DNA of 64,000 nt, from the NCBI GenBank assembly GCA_016490735.1, contig JAEMWC010000106.1:932001-996000 (forward strand), in the 5' to 3' direction. The stretch's first letter is position 1, and the number at the start of each line of letters is the position of its first letter. The notes under the pieces were generated by a model. That model was not told where the DNA came from and ran no database searches. It was given only the letters and a program-made list of their open reading frames with translations. A program made the translations under genes and the position numbers. The DNA is from Pachyseris speciosa. Its lineage: Eukaryota > Cnidaria > Anthozoa > Scleractinia > Pachyseridae. Positions 22,158-33,798 of this stretch are shown here, piece after piece.

Positions 22158-22684
22158 GCTCGCTTAATGGTACAGATATGTAAGATGAAGCCAAAAATTA
22201 AAGTGTGTATATTTATGGTAAAAGTGTTTGCAAGGCTGTTGATCTGTGTTTACTTTTTGCTTTCTTGGTGTATGTGGGTTGTAACTATTATATTACGAAT
22301 TTATATAAGTTTGTCCTGATTTAGGCCGATATATTTTTCTTTTCAAAAGTCGCTTTTCGGGAAAGGAATTTTTCTGTTAACAATTCTTTTGCTATAGTGC
22401 TTCTGCCAGTGCTACGTCCCGGGGAGGGAAGAGACACAGGGAAATAGACTTTTCAGGCTGTCATATGTCTAGCGATTTTGACCATATTTACTCGATGGCC
22501 CAATTAATTATTATTATTGGACTGTCACCAAAATGCCACCATATACTTTATTTTGAAAATTTGTTCTTCACTTCCAATATTATACAAATGGCTTGTAATT
22601 CAATAAACAGCAATTCAGAAGAGGACCAATTTGTGATACGGTTCATCTTTGTACTTTTTTTCTTAATTTTTCGTCACTCAAAAG

Positions 22685-24750
22685 GTTTTGCAACAAGTAC
22701 ATTCCCAAGAAAACAATGCCAACAGCAGTGAGGATGCTAGCCACTATGAGCAACCATCAACTAGTGACAGTTGTGAGGGACTCACCCTTGTTAATAACAA
22801 CCCAACACCAACTGTGGGTGCATGCAACCTTGAACTGCCATCAACAAGTGACAGCTGTGGAGGGCCCACCCTTGTAGGTAATAACCCAACTGAGGAGAAA
22901 ACCAAAAATGATGTGGGTACTCAGTGTTGTGTGGGAGCCAGGTACCGAATAACTCGATCAGTTTCAACACAAACTGACATTAAAACATTTGCTGAAATAG
23001 GAATCCAAGTAAACATTGACCCTGAAGATAAGAGTGTAAAAGATATCACCCCAGACACCTCTGCACAAGTCTCCCCTAAGAAATCTAAAGGTGAAAATGA
23101 TAAGCCTACCTGCAAAAGGAAACTTACCTTATATGAGGAAGTTTATCCTTCAGATGAGGAGCCACTGCCTTCTCCTATTGTTTCCATTAATGATGATGAT
23201 GATGATGATTATTATTATTATTATGATGATTCAGATGAGGGATCAGTTTTGGGGAACTCCGATGATGAGCAGGAATTGCAACCCCCCATGAAAAATCCCC
23301 CTGCGAGGAGCAAAAATTTATTGTCTTTGAGTCCTGTTTAAAGAAACTCCTGAAATTTTGCCTTAAATGTGCTGGTGTTATAACTGAATCAAAGATGACA
23401 ACATGTGGCAGCATGCTTTCAATAAAGATAAGGTGCATAAATAACCACGATGACTTCTGCTGGACCTTACAGCCGATGATTAAAAACATGGCGGCTGGTA
23501 ATCTACTAACATCAGCTGCCATTTTGATTAGTGGAAACACCTTTTCATGTATAGCCCAATTTGCATCCTTTCTTAATTTAATTTTTTTTAGTCATAGCAC
23601 CTTTTACAACATACAAAGCAAGTTCCTCTTTCCAGTGGTTGCTAAAGCCTGAACTGAGGAGAGATCCTCTGTTTTAGAAGCTATTAAAAGGGAAGGTGCG
23701 GTAGATTTAATTGGAGATGGACGTTGTGACAGTCCTGGCCATAGTGCCAAATACTATACCTACACTATGATGACTGATGGAGGTAAAGTTGCCTGTTTTA
23801 GTTTAGTACAGGTAACTGAAGTGACATCTTCTAATGCAATGGAGAAAGAAGGCTTTGAGCGTTGCATCACAAGGCTGCAAGCTGAGGATGTCACAATTAG
23901 AAGAATTGCCACAGATCACCACACATCAATTTCCAGTGCCATGAATAAAGAAAAGAAAGACATCAAACACCAGTTTGATGTGTGGCACTTATCTAAGTGG
24001 GTTGTAAAACAGCTTACCAAAAAAGCAAAAGTCAAAGGCTGTGAAAACCTCTTTCCCTGGATACGGTCGGTATCAAATCACCTCTGGTGGTGCTCAGCAA
24101 CATGTGATGGCAATGCAGATGTCCTTCGGGAAAAGTGGAAGTCGATTCTTCACCATGTCACCAACAAGCACAAGTGGACTGGCTACAATCACTTTCACGA
24201 GTGCTGTCATTCAAGGCTGGCACAAGCTGCAGCTCGAAAGAAGAAATGGTTGAAGCCTGACACCCCTTTGTACATTGCTCTTGAAGAAGTGGTGTTGAAA
24301 AAAAAGCTTTTGAAGGATATTGAGAAGCTCACAGAGTTCTGCCACACAGGAGAGGTTGAAGTGTACCATTCAGAACAGCTGAAATACTGCCCCAAGCGTG
24401 GGCACTTTTCCCACAAAGGTATGGTAGCACGCACACAACTCACAGCCCTGGACCACAATGCTAATGCTGGACGGAAGCAGGCAGTGGTGCAATCTGGGAT
24501 ACACTGTGGCGAAGCCAGATACAAAGTCAGCTTTCCTAAGACTCAAAAACAATGGGTGGTCAAGCCCATTAAGGAGAAGAAATCCTATGCCCATGTTGAC
24601 AGTTTAATGGCTGATGTTGTAAAGGCTTGCCACAGAGGCGTAGTGGATCATGAGCCAGAGGCAGTAAATCTCCCAAAGAACATTTCAGGCACTGTAGCAC
24701 CTAGCAAACAAGATCTTGTTGAGGGACATCGGTCTAGGTTTAACCGATGA
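22685..24750 (+). pseudogene. Kolobok transposase catalytic part, frame-broken
   Basis: The exon seems to open after CTCAAAAG. The first part is acidic and linker-like, with STQTDIKTFAEIGIQ and an Asp/Tyr run encoded by a GAT/TAT microsatellite at 23191-23235. A frameshift is at the C-run 23282..23287: the expected continuation SPCEEQKFIVFESCLKK is read only in another frame. A TGA at 23650 then interrupts the same frame upstream of GDGRCDSPGHSAKY. The rest is an open catalytic region: VQVTEVTSSNAMEKEGF, IATDHHTSI, HQFDVWHLSKWVVK, NHLWWCSATCDGN, HECCHSRL. These are motifs of the Kolobok-like transposase widespread in cnidarians and fish. The protein cannot be made whole from this copy unless the two lesions are assembly errors. 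Confidence 0.82.
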
Positions 24751-25595
24751 CAACATACACAAAGTAAGGGTAAAGTGACCACATTACTGCCAGTTATTCA
24801 GCTTGAAAAGGTAATCCAGGATTTTAAGTTCCATGAGAATTTATTTTCTCTTATTCTAGGGAAAATAATACTTGAAAAATCTACTTTTAGATGCAAAAAT
24901 GGAATTGAAGGCATAAAACCTCTTGGAGAAGTCTTCACTGATTGGCTATTTTACCTTATCCAAGGTTGATATTAATCCTGGATCACCTGACCATGCTTTG
25001 AACTGTTTTTGAACAACTCGGTTAAGAGCATTTTGTACAAAGAAAGCGTTTACTCCTTGGGTGGTCAATAAATAATCTTGTGCAATCATTCACTGCTTAC
25101 ATTTTAAAATGATAGATGACATTTGAGGCTCTTACCCTCTTGCAGGCTCTTAATTTATGTTGCTTACAGTCCACTGGATTCACAGAGGGGAAAACCATTA
25201 CCAGATGCAATAAGGAGAGTTCAAAAGTATTGTTTTTTGTTCATATTGTCAATAAAATGATTTCATAGAGGGGACCTTTATATGTTGTGGGAGTAAAAGG
25301 CTTGACCTGTAATTAACACATATATATTTTTGTGGGCCTAGATCAGCTGCCCAAAATTGAGCTAGCTGGTGCTATTGACTTCTGGTAAATGAAAAAGCAC
25401 TTAACTTTTGCACATTCTGACAGAGACAAAGACTAGTCAAGTTTCTATTTTGCTTATAATAGTTATCAAATAGATGTGTTTAATAGAAAAAGCCATCTTT
25501 GTATTGATTGTGACTGGGTATGGATATTCACTATGCCACCTTCAGGTTAATTTTCCACCACTTGACAAACAATTTTGCAGAAATTATCTTAATGA

Positions 25596-26602
25596 TTATT
25601 CATCAGAAAAATGAAATCCTTCAAAACGAAAGTCCTCCTCCAGCCCTGGAGGGGGAAAGTGGGCCCGAATACAACAAACTGCACAAGAGGGCAATGGCAC
25701 CCTAATTTCCTTGGCCATAATTCCCCAGCACCAGCCTACAAGTTGGCGGTATGCAATATGTCTGTTAAGTTTGTGTTCTGGACCATCATAGGACTGGTAA
25801 TATTGTTGCTTATATTGATACCAGGCTGCCTGTAACACCCATCTATTAAGACATACGGCTTGAAAACTTGGATGCTCAGTGATGCAAGGCGGTGGTTGGT
25901 CGCATTCACCCACTTCTACTGCCTCTAAATTCTTTGCCACAATCTGTAGAAACTCTAAGCAACACTGGCATTCGGCTGAAGTTGGCAGTCGCTGACAATT
26001 TTCACATGTGCACCTATTGTAAGTAAACATTAATTTTGCCGCGTTTCACGAGGTAATCAAAATACTACACAGTAAAAAATAATTGTATTAAGGCGAGTAT
26101 CTGTTTGTTTGGTCTTGGTTGATCTAAATGTATCCAGGGAAATATTTATTGCCGTTTATTTGACGATACCATAGAGAAGCGTTAGAGAAAGGGGCAAAAC
26201 AAAATTTGAAATGCCAGTATGCTGTATATTTCACAAATAAACACAACCATATGCACCTCCGGTTTACAATGTTCTTTTATTGCCAAATACCTCCCATTAT
26301 AATTAAGCTAAAATTACTGGAACTGCCTTTGCCCATTGATATCACACGACTTCGAGTATTCCATATCATGTTCGTAGCTCTTACCAGTCTAAATTTGTAG
26401 TACGGGCTCCATCGTCTTCTTCTGGTGGATGTACGATGTCTACCACTTCCACCTCGTCACTCGACGAAAACTCCGGTTCGAACTGGTAGGGCATGATTGA
26501 ACTTATATTTATGGGATCATTTTCCCCACTTTCGTCGCCGCTAGAAAGACTTAGTTCACTAGAAATTGAGGCAGTATCTTCCTCGTGAACAGAAGACATC
26601 AT
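25596..26602 (-). CDS. P2X7 ballast-like domain gene inside the Kolobok element
   Basis: Two exons: 26602..26385 and 26013..25596, donor GACTG|GTAAGA, acceptor TTACAATAG|GTGCAC; the split codon is TGG and the product has 211 residues. The N-terminal exon is acidic and Ser-rich with ISSIMPYQFEPEFSSSDE. The second exon has a Cys cluster right after the junction (WCTCENC, then ECQCC) and later HIAYRQLVGWCWGIMAKEIR with LPSCAV, matching the cytoplasmic zinc-binding ballast domain known from the C-terminus of vertebrate P2X7 receptors. No channel part or membrane segment is present. It has no stop or frameshift, unlike the transposase on the opposite strand. Its role is unknown; a zinc-binding accessory factor for transposition is a guess. 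Confidence 0.82.
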
Positions 26603-26917
26603 ATGGTGGTACTATTCCAAAATGAAAGTTAAATATTGGTCCAATCTTTTCTGATTTCTAGCAAAACAAAACAGTGGGCCGCGACGCCTCTCGCTGCTGC
26701 AATCTGCTGTAATCACGATATGACGTCACATCGCAAATCCGCTGACAGTTTCAGCTCCTGCGGTACGAGGCCAACATGGGGGACCGGGTAAGAAGTTTTG
26801 ACGTGAATTTTTCTGAAAATCGTTTTTCGTGAGCACCTTTCATGCTTGGAGAAGTACTTAAAATTATTGAAAGATTCTTTAAATTTTCTTTGAAATTAGG
26901 CTTTAGTTCCCCTTTAA

Positions 26918-28604
26918 CAAACCACATTTCAACTTGCACATTGTCGATTACATGTATGTCCACAACACAACTGCATACACCAAAAAATTCTTACAACCTA
27001 CAAACTTGCAAACACTATTGCACACACATCAAACAAACATTACCCCAGAGCAATCAGCTTACATCCAACACCTACAAGACAATAACGACGTTATATTGAC
27101 AATGACCGACAAAAACATGGGATGGGCACTTTTACCCATCTCATGGTATACAACTGAATATACCAGACAGCTTTCTGACAAAGAGACGTACCGACGTATT
27201 GACAATTTTAATTTGACAACTTTAACCAAACGCTCCAACTCCCTACTGAAAAAACTAACGTTAAGATTTAAAACAGAATTTTTGACAGACCCACAAAAAC
27301 GGCAACTATTATACTGTGCCAACGGAAAACTCCTACAATTACCTTTTATGAAACTCTTACCAAAAGTACACAAACTAGAGCAAACTGCCTCCCCATCTAA
27401 CATGACTAAACTTACTGGACAACCTACATGTATTATTACTGCGCACTCATGGATTACTTCTAACCCCTCTCGACTACTTGGACAAGAACTTGACAATATC
27501 ATTTTACAACTGAAAACTTTTTTTGACACAAACAACATCCCTTTTCCTCTGATTTACAACTCAACTGACCTAATAGATAAACTACAAAACATTAACATTA
27601 CAGACATTGACAACTACTCACTTACTACATTCGACTTCACTTCATTATACACCAACATTTCATATCACGACACCATACAAGCCATCATCCACAGCTGCAA
27701 GCTACTTCATTTGCCTAACCTTTATAGGGACTATTTGCTTAACCTTAACAATTTTATTAACCAACGTAATTTCTTCAAGGTTGGCAATTCTGTTTTTCAA
27801 CAGATTAAGGGTGTCGCTATGGGAAGTTACCACAGCCACCAAATTGCTGACCTTGTTTTGCTTTTAAGCGAGTTCAGTTTTTTTACTAACCATAACTGTA
27901 ACGCTAACAGCATTTTTATTTTTTGCCGCTACATAGATGATGGGTTTGTGCTCACTAACAAAGCTGACATTAATGACATAATTACTAAACTTTGTGCAGC
28001 TTATCCCTCACAAATTCCAATCACTTTCTCATCCAGCTCACACTCCATCAACTATCTAGACCTGACCATCTCACTAAACCACCATACTATCAGGTATCAC
28101 AAAGTTCATTATCATGTTTTTCAAAAACCACACCACAAATACATGTACTCTCATTTCTCATCCAATCACCCACGTCACATTTTTTCTGGCATAATCAAGA
28201 CGGAAACAACCCGCTACAGTCGACTGTCCAAGACGATAGACGATTACAAACACATCAACAACCTTTTTCGACTTAGACTAAACAAACTAGACTACCCTGA
28301 CAAACTGATCACTGACTTTTCTTTCCCTTGGCTTTCTTTTTGTACACACAAGCAACTGAAAACCAAAAGACTGCAACAAAAGAATAACAATAACAATAAC
28401 ATGACAGTTTACTACCGGACAAAATACAACTGGCACATTCGCACAGACAAAATCGTACAAAAAATCCTACAAAAATATCACACACATCATATCCCCAAAC
28501 TTTCTAAAGCTTACTGCAACTCTACCAAACTCCACACACTGCTACTTACAAACAAAACATTACACAACAAGTTGGTTCTTGCTACCACTTCCCATTCTAA
28601 CTAG
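26918..28604 (+). CDS. Penelope-like reverse transcriptase, C-terminal piece
   Basis: Continues the frame of 20749..21536 after the TTAA (first codon shared with it). Reverse transcriptase motifs in order: DKNMGWALL, KVHKLEQ, FDFTSLYTNI, GVAMGSYHS, RYIDDGFVL and INYLDLTISL. The catalytic Asp pair is intact and no internal stop is seen. The C-terminal end contains LSKAYCNSTKLHTLLLTNK, typical of the region just before an endonuclease in related elements, but the ORF ends there. Now cut off from its N-terminus, it could be read only from an internal start. Confidence 0.82.
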
Positions 28605-29436
28605 CCTTACCATTGCATGATTATATCGATTATTAAATTATTTCATCTTCTTGTGTTTCAAAGCAATAAATTTGTAAATACCAGCGTCTAGTATTTCATA
28701 AAATTTTTAAGCATTAAGATCCAGATCTGATCAATTATCAAATTGTTTCATTTTTGTCTTACTTTTAATGCAATCGTTAATATTGGTGTCAAAACTTTTT
28801 TGTTTTTTTGGCAGTAACAGAGATAAGATGCAGATACTTTTCGTTAAGCAGAGTTCACGTAATTTTTGTATTACCTTGTGCAAATTAATTCCGTTGTATT
28901 TGCACTACAATGTCTTGTTATTTGTACATAATTTTGGACTGTGGCTGGACTGTTTGTGAGAAATTTACATATAAGCTTTTTATTGCATATAACTTTATTT
29001 TTAAGATAAGCTTAAGAACTTAAGCTTAAACTTGAGTCTTCGTTACAGTAATTTTACTATTTTCAGTGCTTAGTAAATTTCATTGTAAGTACACTCTTTC
29101 ACGCCTTAACGCTGCAATATTACTTTATATGCGTTTCGGGCGCAATTTTCTTTTCAACAAACTTAAATTATTCTGTTCTTATTGAGATTACTAATAAATA
29201 CCATGGGTTTCCCAGTATTTGGGCTTACCTCGGAACGGAATCTTGACTTTGTTGTACATGTGCTCGCCTGACGTGCGGTAGCACATCTTCTACAATCCTT
29301 TCAACCATTTTTCATTCTCCTTTGACCCTAAGTTTGCTCCAGAAGCGTCATCTCGACCTATTAGACATTTCAGCACTTTAACCTGTACGATCTAACTGTT
29401 CACCCCACCGTCGGCAAAGAATTTCCAGACATCCTC
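28605..29436. other. 3' region of the Penelope-like element and unassigned DNA
   Basis: AT-rich, no gene. The 3' end of the retroelement lies somewhere in here; no terminal repeat matching the 5' side was recognised. Confidence 0.4.
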
Positions 29437-29787
29437 GGGTGCGATCCATTTGGTCAAAAATTTCGGAATTTTCGTTTCAGAGGTAAACTGTGGAACGGTA
29501 ATTTCCGGAAAGTTCATCTCGAGAATTTTGGTCAACCTCTCGAGGTTGTCCATTTTCCCGAAATATCGGAATTACCGGAAATTTTCTGTTCCATTTGGCA
29601 TTTCATTTCGGTGAGACGCTCGGCTCCCCCAGTTTCCTTTGCTGTCAGATGTCGAAGGCAAGATGGCGGAATCTGCGTTTGCCAATGGGACGAGACTGGT
29701 TTATTGAAGTGGAAAAAACCGTTCCATTTGACACCTGAGTATTTCGGAAATTCAAACCGAAATTTTTGCCCAAATGGATCGCGCCCC
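29437..29787. mobile_element. MITE with GCGATCCATTTGG ends
   Basis: Left GGGTGCGATCCATTTGG followed by TCAAAAATTTCGG, right the inverse of GGGGCGCGATCCATTTGG and GCAAAAATTTCGG. The interior has several CCGGAAATT and TTCCGG inversions. About 350 bp, non-coding. Confidence 0.75.
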
Positions 29788-29810
29788 TCAGCTACCACAG
29801 ACAGAAAACC

Positions 29811-31161
29811 TCATGGCCGAACACAGGCTTCCCAAGCTCAAATTCGACTCTGCATCAGCTTGTTGTATGAGAAACTCGCCGGTTTGTAAAAAAAATGTGT
29901 AAATAACTATCTAATAAGAAATAAAGTTTTCCTACCTCAAATGCGTCGCGTACTTGACTCTTGTGCCGATTTTGAAGCCATCCTGAAGTCGTTTAGTGAA
30001 GTTTTTCGAAATCGTTGTCTCTCCTTCTAAAAGAAGTAGAAGGCAGACCACTCCATCGATCGCATCAATCGCTGGCCAGACGTCACTCCACAAATCGCTC
30101 TCTCCTCGAAAGGAAAAGTCCCGAATCGCAATAAAACCAACAGTTCCATAAAGCCCAATAAATTTCACTCCATCTACGTGTGCTTCGGCAGTCTAAATAC
30201 TCGTGAAGAACGAAAAATTTGGCTTGAAGTTCGCCTCTTCGGCTTTCCTGATATGCTTGTGACCGACCTCGCGACAACGGCCGTTAACGCAAGGTCAAGT
30301 AGCTGGTTTCTGATTGGTCCATTTGAATTAAGTCACGCGCTGACAACACGACCCTCCACCGGAGGGAAAGGTACATTTTGTCGCGAATCAAGTGTCATAC
30401 TAGGGCTGCAGCTGGTTTGTAACCGTTACAGAGTTCACTACTATCAAGCAAATTTAGAACGATAACTATCTTATGCTGAAAATCTAATCTTATCGTTCTA
30501 AATTTGCTTGATAGTTGTAAACTCTGTAAAGGTTACAACCCAGTTGCAGCCCTAGTGTGACACTTGATTCGCGACAAAATGTACCTTTCCCTCTGGTGGA
30601 GGGTCGTGTTGTCAGCGCGTGACTTAATTCAAATGGACCAATCAGAAACCAGCTACTTGACCTTGCGTTAACGGCCGTTGTCGCGAGGTCGGTCACAAGC
30701 ATATCAGGAAAGCCGAAGAGGCGAACTTCAAGCCAAATTTTTCGTTCCTCACGAGTCTTTTGACCGCCGAAGCACACGTAGATGGAGTGAAATTTATTGG
30801 GCTTTATGGAACTGTTGGTTTTATTGCGATTCGGGACTTTTCCTTTCGATGAGAGAGCGATTTGTGGAGTGACGTCTGGCCAGCGATTAATGCGATCGAT
30901 GGAGTGGTCTGCCTTCTACTTCTTTTAGAAGGAGAGACAACGATTTGGAGAAACTTCACTAGACGGCGTCAGAATGGCTTCAAAATCGGCATAAGAGACA
31001 AGTACGCGACACATTTGAGGTGGGAAAACTTTATTTCTTATTAGATAGTTAGTTACACATTTTTTTTTTTACAAACCGGCGACTTTCCCATACAATTCTC
31101 TTTATAAACAAGCTGATGCAGAGTCGAATTTTGAGCTTGGGAAACCTATGGGCCGAACAGC
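29811..31161. repeat. Large palindrome, two arms of about 660 bp
   Basis: Left arm about 29811-30472, right arm about 30491-31161, spacer of roughly 18 bp. Landmarks pair throughout: ATGGCCGAACA / its inverse at the outer ends, GCCGGTTTGTAAAAAA, the TTCTAAAAGAAG block, CGCGACAACGGCCGTTAACG and TTTGCTTGATAGT at the centre. Reading inward to outward, each arm encodes a related protein-like stretch (KFIGLYGTVGFIAIRDFSF, then WSDVWPAI-AIDGVVCLLLLLEGE). It is open for 78 codons in the left arm and interrupted by TGA in the right arm. This may be a captured gene fragment; I do not recognise it. Confidence 0.85.
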
Positions 31162-31883
31162 ATTCCACAGCGTTACGATCCCAGAATCTTTGCGCGCATC
31201 ACGCAACCACGTCATTGGCTCACGCCATCTCTGGCGTCAACTTTAAAAGTTTTTATTTTTTTCTCAAGACGGCCGCAACATTTTTAAAGATTTAATCTGA
31301 TTTTTCGCGTGCAGGCAATTTAGCTCACAGTTTTTAACTACGTATTGTAATTGTGACATCAAGAACGGAATACTACGTAAGTTTTTTATTTCTCCTTTTT
31401 CTCTATTACTCCTTTACCCCACATTTTTCTTCCCCTTGGTATATTGACTCTATGCTACGCAGTCACGATACATGTAGTTTATTGGTTTTTTTTTCTTTTC
31501 TCGTTTCCTTTTAATTACATCCCGAAACCATTTACATAATGTCCTTCGTGTATACGCGTGTTCATTTCTCCTGGTTTTCCACCCCTCTAGAAACTACTTT
31601 CGTATCTTCTCTCTCGTGTTTTCCTCCACAAGGACTCGGCACAAAGGATGTCGGGCATTGACCTGGTACCGGGTTAGAAACATCCTCGCTCAGTTGTGCT
31701 TTGCCCCTGAAGACTCACAGCTACAAGGAGCCTTGGTGCCGATGCATCCTTTTCAACCCTCCGGCCGGAAACTCTTCTTTACTGCAATCTATATTTTCTT
31801 TCACTTTTACTTTCTTTTCTTTTGTATCTACATCTGCCTATGAGAAATGAATTATACACGTTAGTTCTCTCTTCACAGAAGCC
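31162..31883. other. No recognisable gene
   Basis: Unassigned sequence between the palindrome and the satellite; T-rich tracts around 31480-31510 and 31790-31830. Nothing supported. Confidence 0.4.
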
Positions 31884-33798
31884 AGCCTACCCTAATCAGC
31901 ATTGCCCCTCCCCAAACTAAATAGGACTAATCCGTATACAGGACGTTCCCTTCCCCTAAATTAGCTAACCCTAATCAGCCTTGCCCCTCCCGAAACTAAA
32001 TAGGCCTAACCCGTATACAGGGTGTTCCCTTCCCCAAAATTAGCTAACCCTAATCTGCATTGCCCCTCCCCAAACTAAATAGGCCTAATCCGTAAACAGG
32101 GTGTTCCCTCCCCCCAAATCAGAGAACCCTAATCAGCATTGCCCCTCCCCAAACTAAATAGGCCAAATCCGTATACAGAGTTCCCCCTTCCCCAAAATTA
32201 GCTAACCCTAAACAGCCTTGCCCCTCTCCAAACTAAATAGGCCAAATCCGTATACAGGGTGTTCCCTACCCCCAAATCAGATAACCCTAATCAGCATTGC
32301 CCCTCCCCAAACTAAATAGGCCTAATCCGTATACAGGGTGTTCCCTCCCCCAAAATCAGATAACCCTAATCAGCATTGCCCCTCCCCAAACTAAATAGGC
32401 CTAATCCGTATACAGAGTTCCCCCTACCCCAAAATTAGCTAACCCTAAGCGGCATTGCCTCTCCCCAAACTAAATAGGCCTAATCTGTATACAGGGTTTT
32501 CCCTTTCCCAAAATTAGCTAACCCTCATCAGCATTGCCCCTCCCGAAACTAAATAGGCCTAATCCGTATACAGGGTATTCCCTTCCCCAAAATCAGCTAA
32601 CCCCAATCAGCCTTGCCCCTCCCGAAACTAAATAGGCCTAATCCGTATACAGGGTGTTCCTTCCCCCAAATCAGCTAACCCTAATCAGCATTGCCCCTCC
32701 CCAAACTAAATAGGCCTAATTCGTATACAGAGTTCCTCCTTCCCCAAAATTAGCTAACCCTAAACAGCCTTGCCCCTCTCCAAACTAAATAGGCCTAATC
32801 CGTATACAGGGTGTTCCCTACCCCCAAATCAGATAACCCTAATCAGCATTGCCCCTTCCCAAACTAAATAGGCCTAATCCGTATACGGGGTGTTCCCTTC
32901 CCCAAAATTAGCTAACCCTAAAGAGCCTTGCCCCTCCCCAAACTAAATAGGCCTAATCCGTATACAGGGTGTTCCCTTCCCCCAAATCAGCTAACCCTAA
33001 TCAGCATTGCCCCTCCCCAAACTAAATAGGCCTAATCCGTATACAGGGTGTTCCCTTCCCCAAAATCAGCTAACCCTAATCAGCATTGCCCCTCCCCAAA
33101 CTAAATAGGCCTAACCCGTATACAGGGTGTTCCCTCCCCCCAAATCAGAGAACCCTAATCAGCATTGCCCCTCCCCAAACTAAATAGGTCTAATCCGTAT
33201 ACAGAGTTCCCCCTACCCCAAAATTAGCTAACCCTAAACGGCATTGCCTCTCCCCAAACTAAATAGGCCTAATCTGTATACAGGGTGTTCCCTTTCCCAA
33301 AATTAGCTAACCCTCATCAGCATTGCCCCTCCCGAAACTAAATAGGCCTAATCCGTATACAGGGTATTCCCTTCCCCAAAATCAGCTAACCCCAATCAGC
33401 CTTGCCCCTCCCGAAACTAAATAGGCCTAATCCGTATACAGGGTATTCCCTCCCCAAATCAGCTAACCCTAATCAGCATTGCCCCTCCCCAAACTAAATA
33501 GGCCTAATTCGTATACAGAGTTCCCCCTTCCCCAAAATTAGCTAACCCTAAACAGCCTTGCCCCTCTCCAAACTAAATAGGCCAAATCCGTATACAGGGT
33601 GTTCCCTACCCCCAAATCAGATAACCCTAATCAGCATTGCCCCTCCCCAAACTAAATAGGCCTAATCCGTATACGGGGTGCTCCCTTCCCCAAAATTAGC
33701 TAACCCTAAAGAGCCTTGCCCCTCCCCAAACTAAATAGGCCTAATACGTATACAGGGTGTTCCCTTCCCCCAAATCAGCTAACCCTAATCAGCATTGC
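31884..33798 (+). repeat. 79-bp satellite array 2, about 24 copies, with 10-mer higher order
   Basis: Same unit and same orientation as the array at 18446. A higher-order period of about 789 bp (ten monomers) is visible: the variant AATCTGTATACAGGG occurs at 32482 and 33271, and GTATACGGGGTG recurs at a distance of about 788. Left and right edges are abrupt, unlike the decayed right edge of array 1. Confidence 0.9.

Larger units (their letters stand above)
21537..26913. mobile_element. Kolobok-type DNA transposon, 5,377 bp, TTAA target duplication
   Basis: Flanked by TTAA at 21533..21536 and 26914..26917. Left end AGGGGAACTCAAGCGTAATT, right end inverse complement AGGGGAACTAAAGCCTAATT. Further inside, both ends carry the subterminal block TGTGACGTCATATCGTGA. 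It contains a plus-strand THAP and transposase gene (damaged) and a minus-strand two-exon gene with a P2X7 ballast-like domain. TTAA duplication plus this transposase type is characteristic of the Kolobok superfamily. It is inserted inside the Penelope-like ORF, so it is the younger of the two. Confidence 0.88.
20749..28604 (+). mobile_element. Penelope-like retroelement ORF, split by a Kolobok transposon
   Basis: Two ORF pieces, 20749..21536 and 26918..28604, are interrupted by a DNA transposon at a TTAA. Without the insert and one TTAA they total 2,475 nt, 825 codons, in one frame, so the element was coding when hit. The N-terminal part is polar and basic with coiled-coil-like stretches. 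The C-terminal piece is the reverse transcriptase: TDKNMGWALLPISWY, FDFTSLYTNI (motif A), QIKGVAMGSYHSHQIADL (motif B), RYIDDGFVL (catalytic Y-x-DD) and INYLDLTI, then the thumb-like HFSSNHPRHIFSGIIK. This order fits Penelope-like elements. No GIY-YIG endonuclease follows before the stop, so it may belong to an endonuclease-lacking lineage or use a separate ORF that I did not find. Confidence 0.85.

Noticed and set aside
23187..23540. Minus-strand ORF with His/Asn runs
   Set aside because: Antisense of the GAT/TAT microsatellite in the transposase linker.
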